Source: Psychrobacter sp. I-STPA10 (GTDB taxonomy: Bacteria; Pseudomonadota; Gammaproteobacteria; Pseudomonadales; Moraxellaceae). Taken from it: a stretch of 64,000 bases of DNA. The notes beneath the pieces are model-generated. The model searched no databases and had not been told where the DNA came from. It saw only the letters and a list, made by a program, of their open reading frames with translations. Shown piece after piece: positions 36,943 to 45,770 of this stretch; within the stretch, counting starts at the first letter, position 1; each line of letters opens with the position of its first letter. The DNA is taken from contig NZ_VFYU01000004.1 in NCBI RefSeq assembly GCF_021012795.1, forward strand, positions 1-64,000. Reading direction: 5' to 3'. A program made the translations under genes and the position numbers.

Positions 36943-37500
36943 CTATTTTTGTGGTATAACGGCATCAAGCTCTTTTATCATCACAGGCATGGTTACCTGC
37001 ATTTGCTTGTCCATAATGCCCATAATCTCAGGCATAATATTAACCATATAAGCTTGCATCACCTCTGGTTGCTTTTCAACAATACTTTGCCCCACTGCAC
37101 TACTATAAAACTCAATCTGTGCATCTACCTCTTGTTGCGTATAATATTGTTTTGCTGCATCAATAAAACCTTTTTGTGCCAATTGATTCACTTGTGGTTC
37201 TATTTTAGCCAACATCTGACTGATATTTTTATCCACAATATTATTGATTTGTTGCCGCTGGGCAGGGGTTATCGGTGTCGTATCTGATTTTTGTATCTGT
37301 GCTTGTACCATGCTTTGAATCATATCGCTCTTTGAACCCAGCATGTGCTCCATCATCTCAGACATATGCATTACTTGCATAAGCTTTGTAATAGAAGCAT
37401 CTGTTGGCGTTGCTGCTTGTGCAGACACCGAACCCATACCAAACACAATCGCTGTCGCCAACACACCACTTTGCAATGTTTTTTGTAATAGCAAACGCAT
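36943..37500 (-). CDS. Exported DUF2059 protein
   Basis: 185 residues from the ATG at 37500, 9 bases after AGGAG; an ATG at 37506 lies too close to it. Signal peptide ends around VSAQA. The DUF2059 core is at the C-terminus: FIDAAKQYYTQQEVDAQIEF (about 120-139), then YSSAVGQSIVEKQPEVM. The family is periplasmic, of unknown function, and helical. It lies convergent with lrgB. Confidence 0.85.
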   Translation of the reverse strand: MRLLLQKTLQSGVLATAIVFGMGSVSAQAATPTDASITKLMQVMHMSEMMEHMLGSKSDMIQSMVQAQIQKSDTTPITPAQRQQINNIVDKNISQMLAKIEPQVNQLAQKGFIDAAKQYYTQQEVDAQIEFYSSAVGQSIVEKQPEVMQAYMVNIMPEIMGIMDKQMQVTMPVMIKELDAVIPQK

Positions 37501-37686
37501 GCTCATTTCTCCTATTCAGTTATAATTTATAAATTTATCAGCCTATCTGTGTATACACACACTTTAACATCATAAAATATGAACTATTATTGTTAGCTTG
37601 TAAACTTATCATACAATTCGATTAAAACAGTTGCTATTTAATTAGCTTTAATCCTACAGCCATTATTTTTTATATTTTTACGATTT

Positions 37687-38232
37687 TTATTCCTCTCTAC
37701 TTTCATCAAGCTCTCCCACAAACTCACTGATATCACAGCTTGGACGCTTAGACTCTTGCATACGGATTTTTTTGCGCTCAGTGGCCGCATCAAAGCGACA
37801 TTTTTGTAGTGGCGTTTTAATCTCAAGCGGTGGGACTGGGGTTGGCTTACCATTATCATCAATGGCAACCATGGTAAAATAGCAACTATTGGTATGGCGT
37901 ATGGTACGAGCTTGGATATTCTCTGCTTCTACTCGAATACCCACCTCCATTGAAGTACGCCCAACATGATTGATACTGGCAGCAAATGTCACCAACTCGC
38001 CAACATAAATCGGTTCACGAAACATCACCTGATCTACAGATAGTGTCACCACATGCGAACCACTATAACGGCTAGCACACGCATACGCCACTTGATCAAG
38101 CATTTTAAGTAAGTCACCACCATGCACATTACCAATAAAATTAGCCATATCTGGTGTCATCAAAATGGACATATACAGTTCGTGTTTAACGGGTGCTTTT
38201 TTGACAGTAGCTTGAGTATTATGTTCAGTCAT
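37687..38232 (-). CDS. YciA-like acyl-CoA thioesterase (hotdog fold)
   Basis: 181 residues. Hotdog-fold thioesterase signature: MTPDMANFIGNVHGGDLLKM (about 24-43) and LDQVAYACASRYSG, with VTLSVDQVMFREPIYVGELV next. Hydrolyses acyl-CoA esters, probably as a hexamer like YciA/BFIT. The C-terminal 40 residues are a charged extension with RKKIRMQESKR. AAGGATTACC precedes the start. Confidence 0.88.
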   Translation of the reverse strand: MTEHNTQATVKKAPVKHELYMSILMTPDMANFIGNVHGGDLLKMLDQVAYACASRYSGSHVVTLSVDQVMFREPIYVGELVTFAASINHVGRTSMEVGIRVEAENIQARTIRHTNSCYFTMVAIDDNGKPTPVPPLEIKTPLQKCRFDAATERKKIRMQESKRPSCDISEFVGELDESREE

Positions 38233-38432
38233 GGTAATCCTTAGTGATCAAAAGTGATAAAGGTTGCTACAAGCAAATAGTTTATTTTTGTGATTGTTGC
38301 ATTATAGCGTTAAATCTGTTGTGTGCAGGGCTATTTGACTAACTTGACAGTATTTAAATAAGCCTACAAAACAGTTTTTTGACCCTCATTTGATAAAATT
38401 AAGAAAAAAATAGCTAAAAATTAAAAAAAAGC

Positions 38433-38460
38433 TTGCAGTTTCTGTCAACTTTGCTAGAAT
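38433..38460 (+). promoter_or_regulatory. Promoter of tRNA-Asn copy 1
   Basis: TTGCAG (38433-38438) and TAGAAT (38455-38460) with 16-bp spacing, 62 bp before the tRNA. Downstream TACGCTCCACTTAA is conserved in the second unit. Confidence 0.6.
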
Positions 38461-38522
38461 ACGCTCCACTTAAGACAAATGCAGAATATAAACATAGTCT
38501 GTTATTATTTAAGACCAACTAT

Positions 38523-38598
38523 TCTCCAATAGCTCAGTTGGTAGAGCATCGGACTGTTAATCCGTGTGTCCCTGGTTCGAGCCCAGGTTGGAGAGCCA
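38523..38598 (+). tRNA. tRNA-Asn (GTT)
   Basis: 76 nt including encoded CCA. Acceptor TCTCCAA / TTGGAGA, D arm GCTC / GAGC, anticodon GTT at 38556-38558 in CTGTTAA, and T arm CCTGGTTCGAGCCCAGG. The base pair at the top of the anticodon stem (27-43) is T-T. Confidence 0.96.
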
Positions 38599-38742
38599 TA
38601 TTTTAGCTTAATGAATTATCTGGATATCAAGTACAAATATCAGCTGATAAATTAAGCTACTTACAAAACAAATCAATATTCTTGATTAATTAATAACATA
38701 AAGTTATCACGTTTTGTAAAGCCAAGTTATTGGCAAATGCCA

Positions 38743-38776
38743 AAAGCCCTGATCTTCCAAGATTAGGGCTTTTTTT
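38743..38776 (+). terminator. Terminator after tRNA-Asn copy 1
   Basis: AAAAGCCCTGATCTT / AAGATTAGGGCTTTT stem followed by T-rich sequence. Confidence 0.75.
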
Positions 38777-38840
38777 ATCGACAACATGTATCAAACATTT
38801 ATTTTATATAGATAAATACCGATAAAATTAAATATCAGGG

Positions 38841-38869
38841 TTGACAGACTCACAAACCTTGGCTAAAAT
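38841..38869 (+). promoter_or_regulatory. Promoter of tRNA-Asn copy 2
   Basis: Near-consensus TTGACA (38841-38846) and TAAAAT (38864-38869) with 17-bp spacing, 59 bp before the second tRNA. Confidence 0.75.
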
Positions 38870-38928
38870 ACGCCCCACTTAACGCAAATGCAGTACCTTA
38901 TTATACTGTTTTGTTTAAGACAACTTAT

Positions 38929-39004
38929 TCCCCAATAACTCAGTTGGTAGAGTAGCGGACTGTTAATCCGTATGTCCCTGGTTCGAGCCCAGGTTGGGGA
39001 GCCA
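38929..39004 (+). tRNA. tRNA-Asn (GTT), second copy
   Basis: 76 nt including CCA; acceptor TCCCCAA / TTGGGGA and anticodon GTT at 38962-38964. The D stem is ACTC / GAGT instead of GCTC / GAGC, a compensated pair change relative to copy 1; the T arm is identical. The whole unit with its promoter and terminator is a diverged duplicate. Confidence 0.94.
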
Positions 39005-39030
39005 TATTTGTACTTACTAAGAGTACTAAA

Positions 39031-39063
39031 TAAGCCCTTACTTCAATTGTAAGGGCTTTTTTT
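39031..39063 (+). terminator. Terminator after tRNA-Asn copy 2
   Basis: AAGCCCTTA / TAAGGGCTT stem followed by T7. Confidence 0.75.
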
Positions 39064-39222
39064 GTGGCCAAACAAAAATATCATGCAAATAAATAGTTTT
39101 TCTTATATGAGAAAAGTTTGAGTTATTATTGATTTCACTTATAATAAATTAGATGGCTTTTAGCAAATTAACTTACTATTTAGAATGGGTATAGCTGCCC
39201 TCTCTGACATTTGGTTACCACT

Positions 39223-39543
39223 ATGTTACCTCCCCATATCAAAAATAAATTTTCTAACCACCCACAGCAAATCAGCCGTCCTATCAGTATTCGACTGTCA
39301 GAAGATTTGATTGCCATGCTTGAAACTACGTCACAAGAATTTGGTTTTCAGCGCATTCAAGGGCTGATACGTCTATATATACGTCAAGGCTTAGATAGAG
39401 ACAATGATAAGTATACACTGGCTCATGATGAAGTGTTTTTAGAAACATTACGCCAAAAAGGGGTCAGTCAAAAAGTAATCGATGAAGCGATTGCCGATGC
39501 CAGTGGTGAATGCCCAAACACCCCATTAAGTGGTGAGTTGTAA
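39223..39543 (+). CDS. Small ribbon-helix-helix-like protein
   Basis: 106 residues from the ATG at 39223 (a TTG at 39211 is possible; neither has a strong ribosome site). RPISIRLSEDLIAMLETTSQ followed by GFQRIQGLIRLYIRQGLD fits the beta-strand, helix, helix pattern of CopG/Arc DNA-binding proteins. A Cys-containing acidic tail follows. It is alone, without a toxin partner, so an autonomous regulator is as likely as an antitoxin. Confidence 0.55.
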   Translation: MLPPHIKNKFSNHPQQISRPISIRLSEDLIAMLETTSQEFGFQRIQGLIRLYIRQGLDRDNDKYTLAHDEVFLETLRQKGVSQKVIDEAIADASGECPNTPLSGEL

Positions 39544-39595
39544 CCCCTATCTGTCTGGGTTATAAGCAAACCTTAACCACTGTATATCAAGCAAG

Positions 39596-39703
39596 TATAG
39601 TCTGCCTACTATAAAACCACCACGCTGTTAATCTCGCTAGCTGTACTACATGTACTATCTGCACTCGGTTACTTTGTGGTGAAATTATATTAGATTAACT
39701 ATA
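39596..39703. repeat. MITE-like element C, copy 1
   Basis: Starts TATAGTCTGCCTACTATAAA and ends TATATTAGATTAACTATA, with the shared interior CCACCACGCTGTTAA, GTACTATCTGCACTCGGTTAC and TTTGTGGTGAAATTATATTA in parts. Other copies: 47505-47612, 55322-55420, and fragments at 52167 and 61862. Confidence 0.75.
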
Positions 39704-39738
39704 AATACTAAAGATTAATTGCCCAGTCCACAATATAG

Positions 39739-40008
39739 TTAATGCTGTGGTGGTCTCGCCGCTAGCATCCAGCCTAACATACAAATTCCAATTAGCCATA
39801 AAGTGAGTGCTGTAAAATTATTGCATAAAAGCAAAATGATACAGGGTAATGCAACCAATCCCCATAATCTACGCCGATACCTCTGTACCCAAGGTTGTGG
39901 TGATTTCAGCCTATAAGCTCTTAAGCGTTTGGCATCATTATCTACCAGCAGCTTAAGTATAACACCACTAAATATTAGGCTAATAAAGGTTAAAATCAGT
40001 GTTTTCAT
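39739..40008 (-). CDS. Small DUF3325-like membrane protein
   Basis: 89 residues with three short hydrophobic segments and a basic loop (RRRLWG). Position and size match the DUF3325 proteins that follow PepSY proteins in siderophore-uptake operons; the sequence match is weak by eye. Its start overlaps the end of the PepSY gene by 4 bp (translational coupling). Confidence 0.55.
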   Translation of the reverse strand: MKTLILTFISLIFSGVILKLLVDNDAKRLRAYRLKSPQPWVQRYRRRLWGLVALPCIILLLCNNFTALTLWLIGICMLGWMLAARPPQH

Positions 40009-41786
40009 GGTTTTGACTGCTTACTTAAAGCTAAATTTGAGTCACTTAGTTTAAGCCATCTTATCAATGTTACTAATGCCACACTCAAAAAAAACATATC
40101 AATCACTATCACTGCACCCTGATGGTTAAGCATAAGTTGATACCAACCTTGCCCAGAGACTTGCCATCGTATCAGCGGCATCAATAATGCAAATGCAATG
40201 ATAAAGGTGCGTAAATACTGCTTAATTAACCATAATGTATGTGCAATATCTGTTGCTGTCTTTTGCAGGTACTGTAATACAAAACAAAATCCTAAGCTAC
40301 CCAAACTAATTAACCAGCCTATCCAAAACCCCATCCAAATTGCATCTATTTCACTACTACTTGTGCCCCCTGAGTAAGCCACAAAATAGCCAAAAGCAGC
40401 ACTCATCAAGGCAATGGGGAAACCATAAGCCAAAATAGGCACACTGACATAAAGTCGCTGCCAACTTGGCTGCTTAATACGTCTTTCAAACCATAAGTTA
40501 AAGCCAGTGATAATCACATAACATAAGATTAAAGTAGATAAAAACCATATCACCTTGGCAATCCAACCTGAAAAATCCCCAAAATGTAAGGCATACATAA
40601 GTCGTAAGGCTTTTGAGCTCACAGTTGGCTCAAACCCAACCCGTGCTACCTCGCGGATAAACTCGCCATTGTTACCATTAAATAATAAAGTATATGGCAA
40701 CATCGAATTGTCCATCTGCACTGACGGATGAGATAAGGTAACTATTGTCTGCTCGGCACCATAGCCATCAATAATAATCTGATCTGGAGTCGTCGTTGCT
40801 CGGCTACTGGCATCGGCGATGATTTTATCAAGGTTATAAAGGTCATTAAGCTGCTCACTGCCCTGCCCACCCTGTCCACTACTTGCTCTGGCAACCTCAT
40901 CGACACTGGGCTCATGTAATAATGTCGCAACTGCTTCTTTTGCATCACCATCAAAAGCCGTTAATACCACTACAGGAAGTCCCACACGAGTATCAAAGCA
41001 AATAAATGCCCCTGTAAATGCCAATAAAAAAGCAAACGGCAAACTCCATGTACCTGCTAAATTATGGGCATCCCGTTGTTTAAGAAGTTCACTAGAACGT
41101 CTGCGAGGTGCTAAAAACAAATCCCTAATCAGATGGCGATGTAATAAAAACCCTGATATGGTCACTATCAGTAACATCATGCCAAATAATCCTACTACCC
41201 AGCGGCTGATACCTAGTGGCAAATATAAGTCTGTGTGCAGGTTGCGAATAAAGCGCACCCAACTACTGGTAGAAGTATCTATCAGTTGCTCAGGATCAGT
41301 ATTCACCTGTAATATTTGTCGTTTTACAGGATCAACAAGATATTGCATGATTTGTTTTTTTTGCAATACCTGTGCAATTGCCTCATCGGTAGAATTTGCC
41401 TGCTTACTTTTATCTGCTGTTTTATTATTTATTGCTTGATCTGCCTCAAAAGTGATACGCAGGAAGCCTTGATAAGATTCTCGAATCTCAATTTTGTGGT
41501 GATATCGCTTTGGTGTCTGTGCGGCAAGTTGACTAATAATGCTATCTATAGATTCTACTTGTGTGGGTGCTGCATCTTGTGACAGACCCAACTCAGCATT
41601 AGCCGCCATACTCATTAATGGGTGATGCTGCCCGTGGGTGCTGACTGACCACTGGCTAAGCTCTTCTTCAAAAACAACGATTCCCCCTGTTAATACAATC
41701 ACATACAGTAAAAAGCCAAATAGCAAGCTAATCCAGCCATGTATCGACAGTTGACGCTTAGTGTTGTCAGTAGATAATTTAATCAT
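40005..41786 (-). CDS. PepSY-associated membrane protein (iron uptake)
   Basis: 593 residues. N-terminal helix HGWISLLFGFLLYVIVLTGG (about 15-34), then a periplasmic PepSY-like region, WVRFIRNLHTDLYLPLG (about 176-192), and further membrane helices with DAHNLAGTWSLPFAF and RLMYALHFGDFSGW. This is the PiuB/PepSY_TM arrangement, in which membrane helices with conserved His may carry haem and support reductive iron release from siderophores. Weak ribosome site. In a probable operon with the TonB receptor upstream. Confidence 0.85.
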   Translation of the reverse strand: MIKLSTDNTKRQLSIHGWISLLFGFLLYVIVLTGGIVVFEEELSQWSVSTHGQHHPLMSMAANAELGLSQDAAPTQVESIDSIISQLAAQTPKRYHHKIEIRESYQGFLRITFEADQAINNKTADKSKQANSTDEAIAQVLQKKQIMQYLVDPVKRQILQVNTDPEQLIDTSTSSWVRFIRNLHTDLYLPLGISRWVVGLFGMMLLIVTISGFLLHRHLIRDLFLAPRRRSSELLKQRDAHNLAGTWSLPFAFLLAFTGAFICFDTRVGLPVVVLTAFDGDAKEAVATLLHEPSVDEVARASSGQGGQGSEQLNDLYNLDKIIADASSRATTTPDQIIIDGYGAEQTIVTLSHPSVQMDNSMLPYTLLFNGNNGEFIREVARVGFEPTVSSKALRLMYALHFGDFSGWIAKVIWFLSTLILCYVIITGFNLWFERRIKQPSWQRLYVSVPILAYGFPIALMSAAFGYFVAYSGGTSSSEIDAIWMGFWIGWLISLGSLGFCFVLQYLQKTATDIAHTLWLIKQYLRTFIIAFALLMPLIRWQVSGQGWYQLMLNHQGAVIVIDMFFLSVALVTLIRWLKLSDSNLALSKQSKP

Positions 41787-41875
41787 AATAGACAGTCAAT
41801 AAATCAGCAGCAGAAGCAATATACCCAAATAAAGGTAAACGGCGATTATAAGAATAAAGACAGGGGTAAAACAGG

Positions 41876-42220
41876 TTAACGCATAAGAAAAATAATCACG
41901 CTACTCAAAAATAACAGTCCTAACATGATGCTACTGGCACGTTTGAGGTTACTATCAAGCAGTGGATAAAAAAAACATCCTGCCCAAATAAGTGGGAATA
42001 GGATGGTTGGAAATATCATGTGATACAGTTGGCTATCACTCAGCCCATTATTACCTTGATGCGGCAAACAAAGAATCAGTACCGCCATCAAACACAGTGA
42101 CAATATAAAAGCCAAAGGCCCTGCCAGCCAGAACCTAATAGGCAAATACTTTTTGAACCCAATAAACGCCTTCTTTAGTAGCAAAGAAGGCGTTTTTGAA
42201 ATTGAAATTGACTTTAGCAT
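41876..42220 (-). CDS. DUF3649-like small membrane protein
   Basis: 114 residues with three hydrophobic segments (about 32-52, 66-82, 92-112). It lies between the TonB receptor and the PepSY gene, as DUF3649 iron-transport proteins usually do; assignment rests mostly on that context. Codons 9-19 are encoded inside a perfect 13-bp stem hairpin (42164-42195). Confidence 0.5.
   Translation of the reverse strand: MLKSISISKTPSLLLKKAFIGFKKYLPIRFWLAGPLAFILSLCLMAVLILCLPHQGNNGLSDSQLYHMIFPTILFPLIWAGCFFYPLLDSNLKRASSIMLGLLFLSSVIIFLMR
42164..42195. promoter_or_regulatory. Perfect hairpin at receptor/downstream gene junction
   Basis: AAACGCCTTCTTT / AAAGAAGGCGTTT (42164-42176, 42183-42195) with a 6-nt loop. 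It resembles a terminator (T5 on the plus side) but is inside the first codons of the next gene in the operon. It could attenuate expression downstream of the receptor or stabilise the receptor mRNA. Confidence 0.5.
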
Positions 42221-42248
42221 ACAGATAACAGACTTATAAAATCCATCA

Positions 42249-44441
42249 TTACCATTTATAGTTAACGGTCACACCAACGCTGCGAGGCTCACCTAATGTA
42301 TACTGCTTACGTCCACTATACTCCCACTCATTTACAATATAATTGGTGTCAAAAAGATTATTGACATGGGCATAAGCACCCCAAGTATCCGCCTCATAGC
42401 CTGCTTTTAAGTTAACCAAAGTATATGGTTTTAGCTCTTGGGTATTTGCCAAATCACTCCATGCTTTGCCCTGATAATTGGCAAAGCCACCAAAATACCA
42501 GCCATCCGCATTAAGATAAGTCGCTCCTAGATTGGCAGTAACTTTGCGGGCATCGGTAAACTCTTTACCACTATAATCGGTGCCATTGTCATTAAATTTA
42601 TCAAACTTCGTTTTGACAAAGCCCAGTCCACCGGATAATAGCCAGTCAGCATTCAATATATAGTTACCTTCGACTTCCAAACCATACAAACGTGATTTGC
42701 CTGCATTGGTGGTATAGCTATCATAAGGGATAATACTCTCGCTCACCAATACTTGTTGGTCTTTCCAGTTGGTATAAAATAGATTGCTGGTCAATGACAG
42801 CTTTTTATCTGCACTACGATGACGTACAGACAGCTCATAGTTATCGGTAAATTCTGGGTCATATTTTTTGACAGTACGCTTAATCGGGTTGGTAGATGCG
42901 CCGCCACTGCGATAGCCTCTTTGATATAAAAACCCTGTGCTTAAGTCATCATTCCACTCATAATCAACCCCAAGCTTTGGTAGCCAAACTTTATTGACAT
43001 TATCCCCTTCTGCCTCACCATTAGCGAGGTTTAAAAAGCCATTAATTTTTTGGTCAATCGCTGGCACACCTGTACTTTTTGCCAGTTTTGCATTACTGGG
43101 CTTATTGTGCTCTGAGCGTTGGTCATAATCAAAACGTAGTCCTGATAGCACTGTTAATTGTGGAGTAAGCTTATAATCGGCATTAAAAAATACGGCAAGG
43201 TTTTTGTAGCCATCACCATTATCAGCATCATAATTCACCCGAACCGATTGTCCTTTTAGGCTAAAAGGCACTTCTTTTGCTTGTAAATGATTGTCATAGC
43301 CTCCTTTTGCCGCATACAATCCTACTACCGCTTTTAGATTATTGTTATTATCGTAGTTTAAGAGAGCCTCTTGCGATATATTATGCTGGGTTCGCTGATT
43401 GTTCCATTGTGCATTGCCTGTACTCCCATCATAATCAAGGTGCCGTTCTAATTTTTGGTGTGTATAACCCGTCGTTGATTGCAACTGCCAGTTATTACCA
43501 AAGTCTTTATTATACTGTACGCTAACATCATTAATTTTATTAATATTTTTTGAAGCCTCATTATCATCGTTAATATTTTTCTCTTTATATAAGCTATTAT
43601 CCGTACCATGCTCTTCTAAATTGCTATGGGTAAGCGTCAGTAACATATTGCTATCAGCATCAAGGTTATAAAGTAGCTTGCCACGAATTTTATCATCGGT
43701 ACGTTTAGCCCAATCATCAGCGTTATAAGTGGTGTTGGTAGTAAAGCCATCAGTATGTTTACGTTCAGCACTGAGTCGATACGCCAAATCCTCTGTAATC
43801 GGTCCTGTACTTACCCCTGCTAACTGGTAAGTATTGTCAGTACCGTAACCAAGCTGCACTTTACCACTGGGGGTAAACTCTGGGTCTTTACTTTTAATAA
43901 TCACCGCCCCTGCTAACGCATTCTGCCCGATGGTGCTAGACTGTGCCCCACGTAATACTTCCACCTGCTGTACATCCCATGTTGACTGGCTATCTTTGTA
44001 CATACCGCCCGCTGTTTGCGGAACCCCATCAACAATCACACTATAGGTATCTGCTCCGCTACCCCCTGTCGCACCAATGCGGCTAATACCACGAATGCTA
44101 AAGTTATAACCTGTATTTATTGAGACATTAGCAGTATTGGCTAGTACATCGGTAAAATCCCTAAGAGCAGGATTTTCATCAATTTCAGCAGATGTGGTGA
44201 TTTTGACACTACCGACCGTCTCTTCGGCAGTTCGTCCCATCTTTTGACCAGTGACTACAATGGGGGCTACCGTTGTCGATGGTAATATATCTTCTTGCAA
44301 AGTAATAGCTTCATCTTCTGCGAGAGGCACGATTGCTATCTCTGCCATTGATGACATAGATGCACCTGCAAAAGAGACAGCAACAATAGCTTGTGTAAGA
44401 TAAGACAAGCGGTGAGTGGTGTTAATACGATGTGGAGACAT
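42249..44441 (-). CDS. TonB-dependent siderophore receptor
   Basis: 730 residues. Signal peptide ends about SSMA, TonB box APIVVTGQK (about 58-66), plug domain (DVLANTANVSINTGYNFSIR, VIVDGVPQTAGGMY, VQQVEVLRGAQSSTIGQNAL), then a beta-barrel with terminal VNYKW. It lacks the His-rich loops of the zinc receptor at 14786. It heads an operon with DUF3649-like, PepSY and DUF3325-like genes, which points to ferric-siderophore uptake. AAAGG precedes the ATG and a Fur-like box lies upstream. Confidence 0.92.
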   Translation of the reverse strand: MSPHRINTTHRLSYLTQAIVAVSFAGASMSSMAEIAIVPLAEDEAITLQEDILPSTTVAPIVVTGQKMGRTAEETVGSVKITTSAEIDENPALRDFTDVLANTANVSINTGYNFSIRGISRIGATGGSGADTYSVIVDGVPQTAGGMYKDSQSTWDVQQVEVLRGAQSSTIGQNALAGAVIIKSKDPEFTPSGKVQLGYGTDNTYQLAGVSTGPITEDLAYRLSAERKHTDGFTTNTTYNADDWAKRTDDKIRGKLLYNLDADSNMLLTLTHSNLEEHGTDNSLYKEKNINDDNEASKNINKINDVSVQYNKDFGNNWQLQSTTGYTHQKLERHLDYDGSTGNAQWNNQRTQHNISQEALLNYDNNNNLKAVVGLYAAKGGYDNHLQAKEVPFSLKGQSVRVNYDADNGDGYKNLAVFFNADYKLTPQLTVLSGLRFDYDQRSEHNKPSNAKLAKSTGVPAIDQKINGFLNLANGEAEGDNVNKVWLPKLGVDYEWNDDLSTGFLYQRGYRSGGASTNPIKRTVKKYDPEFTDNYELSVRHRSADKKLSLTSNLFYTNWKDQQVLVSESIIPYDSYTTNAGKSRLYGLEVEGNYILNADWLLSGGLGFVKTKFDKFNDNGTDYSGKEFTDARKVTANLGATYLNADGWYFGGFANYQGKAWSDLANTQELKPYTLVNLKAGYEADTWGAYAHVNNLFDTNYIVNEWEYSGRKQYTLGEPRSVGVTVNYKW

Positions 44442-44625
44442 ACGCTGCGCCTTTATATTACGACTTATATATCAAAAGTCTGATGAGAATTTATCCCTAT
44501 CTTGCTATATCAATTATTACTTTACTTACACATACTTACTACGATGGGCAGTTAAGTTAAATATAGAATAGAGATGAGCTAAAAAAAATACAGCGTAATA
44601 TAGCAGCATATTCATTTAATGTAAA

Positions 44626-44640
44626 TGATAATTGTTATTA
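44626..44640. promoter_or_regulatory. Fur-like box
   Basis: TGATAATTGTTATTA matches 12 of 14 positions of the TGATAATNATTATCA Fur core. It lies between the divergent siderophore receptor and a lipoprotein gene, so it could control both. Confidence 0.6.
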
Positions 44641-44716
44641 ATATCATTAAAAACACTGCTCCTTAAATAGTGATGACCTCCTTAAATCCAATTTTACCTA
44701 ATAAGGACTTATGGTT

Positions 44717-45463
44717 ATGCACCCACATAACTTTCTGCATACTTATATTCACAAGTATATTCTTTTTTTATCACTTTGTTTCAGTCTTAGCCTTACAGGG
44801 TGTGACGTCCAAAGTACCCATAATAGTATTTTAGATATCCCATTATCAGCTCAATTAGTAAATGATGACCAAGCAACACTACAAAATATTGCTTCACAAC
44901 TACCAGCAAAACAGCGCACCCTACTACACCGCTATCTTATCAGAGTACAACCATCATCAACTCAAGCTCAAAGTTCTGTAGCCATAACCATTGGTCAAGC
45001 AATTGCAGCACAGCAACAATACGAACAACCACCTTCTCATGATCCGATCGATACCAAAACAGCCAAAGCAGCCACAAAACCGCAGCTACCCTACTCGATT
45101 GAGTTAATACCCATACAAATACCACCCGCCTTAAACCAAAATACAGATCAGATAAATATCCGCATCAAATCACCCAATTTTGATGTGTATTTAGCCAATC
45201 ATACTGACAATCCAATACACACATTTACTGGTACATTGGTGTTTGATGCTGCAAGCTTTTCCCAACCACAAGCCATATCAATCCCGCTAACTCAGTTTGA
45301 GCCTGCCATTGCCCACGGCAGCAGTGGGCAGCTTGTTATCAATCGCAGTATGAAAAATGCAGATATTCTAGAAAAAATTACTGACGTACAGACCGCTACT
45401 GCTAAGATTGTCTCAGGTGAAATCACCCTAACCAATGGTCAACACATCACCATAAAAGAGTGA
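44717..45463 (+). CDS. Putative lipoprotein divergent from the siderophore receptor
   Basis: 248 residues from the ATG at 44717, 9 bases after AAGGA (an ATG at 44711 is too close). Signal ends LSLTGC (Cys about 27). The mature part has an Ala/Gln/Thr-rich region and a C-terminal beta-rich domain (INIRIKSPNFDVYLAN, FTGTLVFDAASFS, SGEITLTNGQHITI). Family not recognised. The shared Fur-like box suggests iron regulation. Confidence 0.6.
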   Translation: MHPHNFLHTYIHKYILFLSLCFSLSLTGCDVQSTHNSILDIPLSAQLVNDDQATLQNIASQLPAKQRTLLHRYLIRVQPSSTQAQSSVAITIGQAIAAQQQYEQPPSHDPIDTKTAKAATKPQLPYSIELIPIQIPPALNQNTDQINIRIKSPNFDVYLANHTDNPIHTFTGTLVFDAASFSQPQAISIPLTQFEPAIAHGSSGQLVINRSMKNADILEKITDVQTATAKIVSGEITLTNGQHITIKE

Positions 45464-45598
45464 ATCATGCTAAGAAGCTCAATTTACTCACTATCCAGGT
45501 GCTAACATGCGCCAAAAGACTGTTTTACCATATTTTTTGCAAAAATTAGAGAAATATGCTTGCATTATCTTTCAACTTGTATATAATACTGCACCTAC

Positions 45599-45689
45599 GG
45601 AAGCGTGGCAGAGCGGTTGAATGCACCGGTCTTGAAAACCGGCGTGGGTTCATAGCCCACCGAGAGTTCGAATCTCTCCGCTTCCGCCA
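45599..45689 (+). tRNA. tRNA-Ser (TGA)
   Basis: 91 nt with encoded CCA; acceptor GGAAGCG / CGCTTCC, anticodon TGA at 45633-45635 in CTTGAAA, a long variable arm CGTGGGTTCATAGCCCACCG, and T arm GAGAGTTCGAATCTCTC. All typical of serine tRNA. Confidence 0.97.
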
Positions 45690-45693
45690 TATT

Positions 45694-45727
45694 CAAAAAA
45701 CCAGCAATTTTTATTGTTGGTTTTTTT
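45694..45727 (+). terminator. Terminator after tRNA-Ser
   Basis: AAAAAACCAGCAAT / ATTGTTGGTTTTTT, with T-run. Confidence 0.75.
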
Positions 45728-45770
45728 ATGGGTGATGATTTTATATAATGAAAGCTGTAAGATAAAACTG

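Noticed and set aside
38433..39063. CRISPR-like or integrative-element array because of repeated blocks at the tRNAs
   Set aside because: The repetition is explained by two tRNA-Asn units with promoters and terminators; no spacers and no integrase.
39223..39543. Toxin-antitoxin module based on the RHH-like protein
   Set aside because: No toxin-sized gene is adjacent in either direction; tRNA unit upstream and a repeat downstream.
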